A stretch of 64,000 bases of DNA from Vanilla planifolia (lineage: Eukaryota > Streptophyta > Magnoliopsida > Asparagales > Orchidaceae), in contig CM043870.1 in the NCBI GenBank assembly GCA_023846275.1, forward strand, positions 18,411,057-18,475,056, read 5' to 3'. The position numbers were made by a program, and so were the translations under genes. Below, piece after piece: positions 62,371 through 64,000 of this stretch (position 1 is its first letter; each line of letters opens with the position of its first letter). The notes under the pieces are model-generated. The model saw nothing but the letters and a program-made list of their open reading frames with translations, did no database searches and had not been told where the DNA came from.

Positions 62371-64000
62371 GCCTGTCAAGGTGAGAGTTTTGAACATCCA
62401 TCTAACCATGCAATTTTTAACTTGATCAATAAGAAAATTGATGTTTTTTCTATAATATAGTTTCTATAATAGGAATGCCTAAATTTTTCAATTGAGTAGT
62501 TTGGTACAAATGTAGCTTCCCTGTAATCATCTTCATATGCATGCATTCTATTACATTACTAAACAATTATTTTTATTTGTTAAGATTAACCAGCTGGCTA
62601 GAATGTAGCTGATACTATTTCATAATGTCCCAAATGATCCTTGCTAGAACATAAATCGGCAAAGCATAGATTCAATTATCATCGTCATATAAAAGGTGAC
62701 AAATCATAGGTGAATAAAGGTTACTTTTGAACTTAACCATCAATGTGTGCTCCATCTATTTCATAATAAGATATAATAGATATTCAGATACAATAGCAAA
62801 AAGTTATAGTGATAATGGACACCCTTGCTTAAGACCTCACGTAGCTTCTGTTCATGGTTCAGTGATACACACGTCAACCTAGTCAAACCAAATATCTGGA
62901 AACTATAAATTCTTAAACTAATCAAGCATAAATAATTAATTTATCTTATCATAGGCCTAGTCCATGTGCAGCTTAAGAACCATGAGACCTCCACTTATTG
63001 CATATGCATTCATAAAAGCTACCATCTCCTATGTTAAAAGTATATTGTCAAATTTAACTCAACGAGGCATAGACGAAACTTGTTCCCTAGTAATTATTTT
63101 GGAAAGCATCATCTTTAATGTACCAACCAAAAGTTTAGCCACAAATTTGTATTTCACATAGCAAAAACTTATCGATCTAAATTGTTCAGGTTTTGAAGCA
63201 CCTTAAACCTTTGGAATAATAATAACTAACGTATCTTTCAATCTTTTAGCATACATCTATCATTAAAAAATTGTTTCATGGTTGTGACAATATCTGTGAG
63301 ACTATTATTCAAGTCCCTACGCACAAACTTTTCAAAGATGCCATCTATGACAGAGGCTTTATTCCTTTGGTAAACTAAACAACAATCCTAATCTCATCAT
63401 CACTTAATAGTGTCATAAGAGCTATTGCATGTTCATTTTCAATAGTTTTGTAAGGCTAGAGAGGTGGAAAATATATTGCCCAAATCAACCTCGTTTCTTG
63501 TTAAAGTAACACATGAGTATTTCTTTAATATCATTTTGGGAAGCCACCAATTCTCTACTATCACTTTTATGTTGATGAGTACAATTACTTATGTTGGTAG
63601 AAGTAGCCACATCTTGAAAGAAGTACATGTTGCAATCTCCAAGCTTAGCCCAATTTAACTTGGCACACTAACACCACCATGATTTCTCTAAACCTATAGT
63701 CCTATGATATGAGGCTATATGTTAAGAAAACAAATTATGCCCAAACTCATTTAACTCCAACTCAATTTTTTAAGCATGAGCTTCTAAAGCTTCTATTTTA
63801 ACTTGCAAGGCATGCTAAGGATATTGCCAAGTTTAGTTACACTCAATAGACTAACCAACATTAACAATTCTCTAATTTGGTCCAACGATACCTTATGGAT
63901 CACATAATCTTTAGATGCATGTACCATATAACATCACCAAGAGAGGATTTTGCCAATGATCACCAGCATAGACATAACTTATGAGGATGCATTCATAATC
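62371..64000 (-). mobile_element. LINE copy 6, running off the window
   Basis: It begins inside reverse transcriptase, downstream of the catalytic box, and runs toward the N-terminal side of that domain up to the window end. The box at 62678-62689 reads YDDD within MICHLLYDDD, so the two aspartates are kept and the variable residue has changed. Blocks around 63040-63260 match the reverse transcriptase entry of copies 1, 2 and 5. Its RNase H and 3' end are missing at the left junction, which is unlike copies 1-4. The 5' part lies beyond 64000. Confidence 0.8.

Noticed and set aside
1..64000. tRNA genes or protein-coding host genes
   Set aside because: I looked for cloverleaf-like blocks and conserved protein families on both strands and found none I could support. 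Strongly fragmented exons could still be missed by eye.

Overview
The window looks like nuclear DNA from a seed plant with a large, repeat-filled, very AT-rich genome. I find no intact protein-coding gene. Every open frame is short (134 codons at most), and those that can be recognised are pieces of dead retrotransposons. Two signs point to a plant: the 5.8S rRNA remnant keeps a plant-type GAATTGYAGAATCY core, and the repeats are plant-type Ty3/gypsy and Ty1/copia elements plus L1-like LINEs that carry an RNase H domain. Decay is strongly biased to C-to-T and G-to-A changes, as expected from long-term cytosine methylation. The species cannot be named from this. A gymnosperm-like genome with extreme AT content is one reasonable guess.

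Layout, left half. 1.2-6.5 kb: a Ty3/gypsy element with two diverged LTRs and a collapsed gag-pol interior. 8.3-9.0 kb: two tandem copies of a repeat of about 350 bp. 9.6-12.0 kb: a dispersed repeat followed by a Ty1/copia reverse transcriptase and RNase H on the plus strand. 12.7-16.0 kb: a second copia element on the minus strand, reduced to LTR, RNase H, LTR. 16.0-19.1 kb: an extremely AT-rich stretch with nothing recognisable. 19.1-19.9 kb: the second copy of the dispersed repeat. 24.0-30.8 kb: a second Ty3/gypsy element with protease, reverse transcriptase and integrase remnants between two LTRs of about 1.48 kb. 30.8-35.7 kb: mostly anonymous, with a tRNA-Met-type primer binding site and a LINE fragment.

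Layout, right half. From 35.7 to 43.9 kb lies the most unusual part: a fossil piece of a ribosomal DNA array on the plus strand, in the order 5.8S, ITS2, 28S, intergenic spacer, 18S (5' part). It spans the boundary between two tandem rDNA units. The 28S is interrupted by a 1.1-kb piece of another 28S in the same orientation. The 18S stops near 43.91 kb, exactly where the 3' end of a minus-strand LINE begins. From there to the end (43.9-64.0 kb) at least six LINE copies, all on the minus strand, follow one another head to tail. The first is nearly full length, with ORF1-like, endonuclease, reverse transcriptase, zf-RVT and RNase H remnants, and is split by a 2.2-kb TG...CA insertion holding a (TA)n microsatellite of about 42 repeats. 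The others are truncated at different points.

Nothing here works together as a living pathway. The value of the window is historical: it records an rDNA array that was silenced, rearranged and invaded by LINEs. The LINE 3' terminus shares about 12 nucleotides with the 18S sequence at its junction, the observation most worth testing.
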